DNA of 8,241 bases from an uncultured Verrucomicrobiota bacterium (GTDB taxonomy: Bacteria; Verrucomicrobiota; Verrucomicrobiia; Opitutales; Opitutaceae), in assembly GCA_903919625.1 (NCBI GenBank), contig CAIXIZ010000273.1:1-8241 (forward strand). The letters are read 5' to 3'. Each line of letters opens with the position of its first letter. The stretch's first letter is position 1. The notes under the pieces are model-generated. The model searched no databases. It was not told the DNA's origin and saw nothing but the letters and a program-made list of their open reading frames with translations. Shown here piece by piece: positions 7,177 through 8,241 of this stretch. The position numbers and the translations under genes were made by a program.

Positions 7177-7353
7177 ATGAGCACCGTGGCTGAAATTGAA
7201 TCCGCCCTCGAAAAACTGCCTTCAGGGGAACTGCTGGCCGTGGCCGCGTGGCTGGACGACCAACGGGCGATGCTCCAGACTTCAGAGCAGCTTTTTGCCC
7301 GTCTGGATGCCGAGGAAGGCGACGGTGCCGGACCACAGTGGTTGGGCGAATGA
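7177..7353 (+). CDS. Small putative type II antitoxin
   Basis: A 58-aa acidic protein directly before a PemK/MazF-like toxin, so an antitoxin role is inferred mainly from position and size. The N-terminal part (STVAEIESALEKLPSGEL) resembles short antitoxins of the 'EIExAIxxLPxxEL' kind, with a predicted helix from about residue 4 to 32. The C-terminus is acidic (DAEEGDGAG) and probably disordered until it binds toxin. No ribbon-helix-helix, AbrB or HTH DNA-binding motif is obvious, so autoregulation is unclear. ATG 7177 was chosen over the longer open frame from 7135 because it gives the usual MSTVxEIE start. A GAGG sits 12 bases upstream, too far for an ideal ribosome site. The stop overlaps the canonical toxin ATG by one base (TGATG), implying translational coupling. 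Confidence 0.65.
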   Translation: MSTVAEIESALEKLPSGELLAVAAWLDDQRAMLQTSEQLFARLDAEEGDGAGPQWLGE

Positions 7354-7664
7354 TGCGCGGCGAAATCTGAATGGTTGATCTCGGCCTGGCGGCCAAGCCA
7401 CGTCCAGTGCTCATCTTGAGCGTGCCGTTTGAGGACGATGAACGGGCGGTTGTGACCTATGTGGCACGCACCACGCAACAACGCGGCGGACGGTTTGAGG
7501 TCGCGCACCCAGCCCCACATTTTTTGCCAGGTGTCTTTGACGCGCAGAACCTCGGCACGGTACCGGTCGTCAAGTTCATGCGGCGATTAACGGTCTTGCC
7601 CGCAGGGAAACTCGCCGAGGTCGAACGGGCCGTGCAGAAATGGCTCGGTTTCGTCGGCCAGTGA
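7353..7664 (+). pseudogene. PemK/MazF-family toxin with in-frame TGA at codon 6 (re-initiation possible at 7371)
   Basis: Related to MazF/PemK endoribonucleases, which cut mRNA to slow growth. Read from ATG 7353, which overlaps the antitoxin stop, the protein starts M-R-G-E-I-stop-M-V-D-L-G. Relatives commonly read RGEIW-x-VDL, so the TGA (7368-7370) sits exactly where a TGG Trp codon is expected. The frame downstream is intact. An ATG follows the TGA at once (7371) and would give a 97-aa product lacking only the first beta-strand's beginning. That product keeps the loop Lys-Pro-Arg-Pro (Arg about 11) and the RTTQ segment (Thr about 34-35), matching the catalytic Arg and Thr regions of MazF, and a normal C-terminal helix. 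So it is either a recently inactivated toxin, a shortened toxin made by termination-reinitiation, or a sequencing error. Family assignment is good; activity is uncertain. Its stop is 31 bases from the converging uxuA-like gene. Confidence 0.75.
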
Positions 7665-7695
7665 CGGCAAGGCGCGTGTCGACTCGCTGCCCCCT

Positions 7696-8241
7696 TTACC
7701 GCCCTTCCTCAATCACCTGCAGCGCAGCGCGCAAATAGCCGAGCGCATAGGCCATGCCGGCGTGCCACGGCGCTGCGCAGCTCATCTGCGGTGTGTGGTC
7801 GGGTATGAGCACCCCTTCATAATTGTTCTTCTTCAAAATCCGCAGCACCCGGATCATGTCGATGTCGCCGTCGTCCACAAACGCCTCTTTGTAGGTCGGC
7901 ACTTTGCCCCGCACATTGCGGAAATGGACATAGGCGAGCTTGCCCTGGCGGCTGTAGTGTTCCGTCGCCGCATAGACATCTCCCTCGGTCATTTCCGCAA
8001 TGCTCCCAAGGCAGAACTCAAGGGCGTTGCGCGGACTCGGATTCAGGTCGAGCAGCTTCTGATAAAGCGAGGGCTGGTAGACGAGCCGCGGCTGGCGGCG
8101 GAGCATCGGCAAGGGCGGATCGTCCGGATGCGCGGCGAGCGTGACGCCCGCCTCCTCGGCGACCGGCAGCACCGCGTCGAGAAATTCCCGCAGGCGCTGC
8201 CAGAGCTGTTCCGGAGTGGCCGTCGGCACCACCCCGGCTGG
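7696..8241 (-). CDS. uxuA: UxuA-like mannonate dehydratase, N-terminal part outside the window
   Basis: Mannonate dehydratase removes water from D-mannonate to give 2-keto-3-deoxy-D-gluconate in glucuronate breakdown; it is a metal-dependent TIM-barrel cytoplasmic enzyme. The 181 visible residues are the C-terminal half or so; the frame runs past the window end, and the GTG at 8232 is an internal Val. Family landmarks are present: AAHPDDPP (visible residues 36-43, metal-binding His), LEFCLGS (74-80, Cys ligand), YVHFRNVRG (104-112, His ligand), DDGDIDM (123-129) and IPDH (146-149, Asp ligand and the adjacent catalytic His). After PDH the sequence reads TPQMSCAAPWHAGMAYALGY, unlike the GYGLYDRA segment of the E. 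coli type, so this belongs to another branch and could differ in substrate. It converges with the toxin gene. Family confidence is high; the gene symbol is less certain. Confidence 0.85.
   Translation of the reverse strand, partial: PAGVVPTATPEQLWQRLREFLDAVLPVAEEAGVTLAAHPDDPPLPMLRRQPRLVYQPSLYQKLLDLNPSPRNALEFCLGSIAEMTEGDVYAATEHYSRQGKLAYVHFRNVRGKVPTYKEAFVDDGDIDMIRVLRILKKNNYEGVLIPDHTPQMSCAAPWHAGMAYALGYLRAALQVIEEGR

Noticed and set aside
7368..7394. TGA in the toxin read as selenocysteine
   Set aside because: GGCC repeats downstream (7383-7394) make only a tiny hairpin, MazF-like toxins are not selenoproteins, and Trp is the expected residue; mutation, reinitiation or error is simpler.
7089..7520. 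143-aa open frame antisense to the toxin-antitoxin pair
   Set aside because: Low-complexity shadow of the two genes, which show family-like sequence and a coupled layout on the plus strand.
7666..7691. Possible terminator between the toxin and the uxuA-like gene
   Set aside because: GGCA/TGCC and GCG/CGC pairs form only a bulged short stem with a 10-base loop and a poor T-run (CCCCTTTA); not strong enough to annotate.

Overview
The window looks like a high-GC chromosomal segment of a Verrucomicrobiota bacterium, most likely an Opitutaceae-type carbohydrate degrader. This is inferred from three things. The large secreted glycosidase ends in the 'xxxW...DP...GLPNLLxFAL' region common in secreted verrucomicrobial enzymes. 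Most genes lack a clear Shine-Dalgarno sequence. The gene mix (arabinofuranosidase-like enzyme, mannonate dehydratase, Gfo/Idh/MocA oxidoreductase) suits a plant-polysaccharide user. There are no rRNA or tRNA genes, insertion sequences or CRISPR arrays.

Layout: (1) positions 1-1059 (+) hold the 3' part of a class V (alanine/serine-glyoxylate type) PLP aminotransferase whose start lies before the window. (2) A 238-bp gap between converging genes carries hairpins that may end transcription. (3) Positions 3943-1298 (-) encode a secreted multidomain glycoside hydrolase: signal peptide, N-terminal carbohydrate-binding-like beta-sandwich, GH51/GH39-like catalytic barrel, beta-sandwich, Ig-like domain and C-terminal tail domain. 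(4) The 257-bp gap upstream of it holds a hairpin just after fhs, then three strong inverted repeats packed ahead of a TATAAA box. (5) Positions 5889-4201 (-) encode formate-tetrahydrofolate ligase. (6) A 176-bp divergent intergenic region separates it from (7) a Gfo/Idh/MocA oxidoreductase at 6066-7049 (+). (8) Positions 7177-7664 (+) hold a small type II toxin-antitoxin pair: an unrecognised 58-aa antitoxin and a PemK/MazF-like toxin. (9) Positions 8241-7696 (-) hold the C-terminal part of a UxuA-like mannonate dehydratase that runs out of the window.

The genes do not form one operon; strand changes split them into single-gene units, with the toxin-antitoxin pair the only tightly coupled set. 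The arabinofuranosidase-like protein would release pentoses from hemicellulose outside the cytoplasm. The mannonate dehydratase-like enzyme would act in hexuronate breakdown, and the oxidoreductase probably acts on a sugar or polyol. Fhs and the aminotransferase belong to one-carbon/serine-glyoxylate metabolism.

The two most notable observations are an in-frame TGA at the expected Trp codon of the toxin's 'RGEIW' start (the toxin is either broken or re-initiated at the next ATG), and the compact palindrome cluster in front of the glycosidase, which looks like a regulatory region. No wholly new system is evident.
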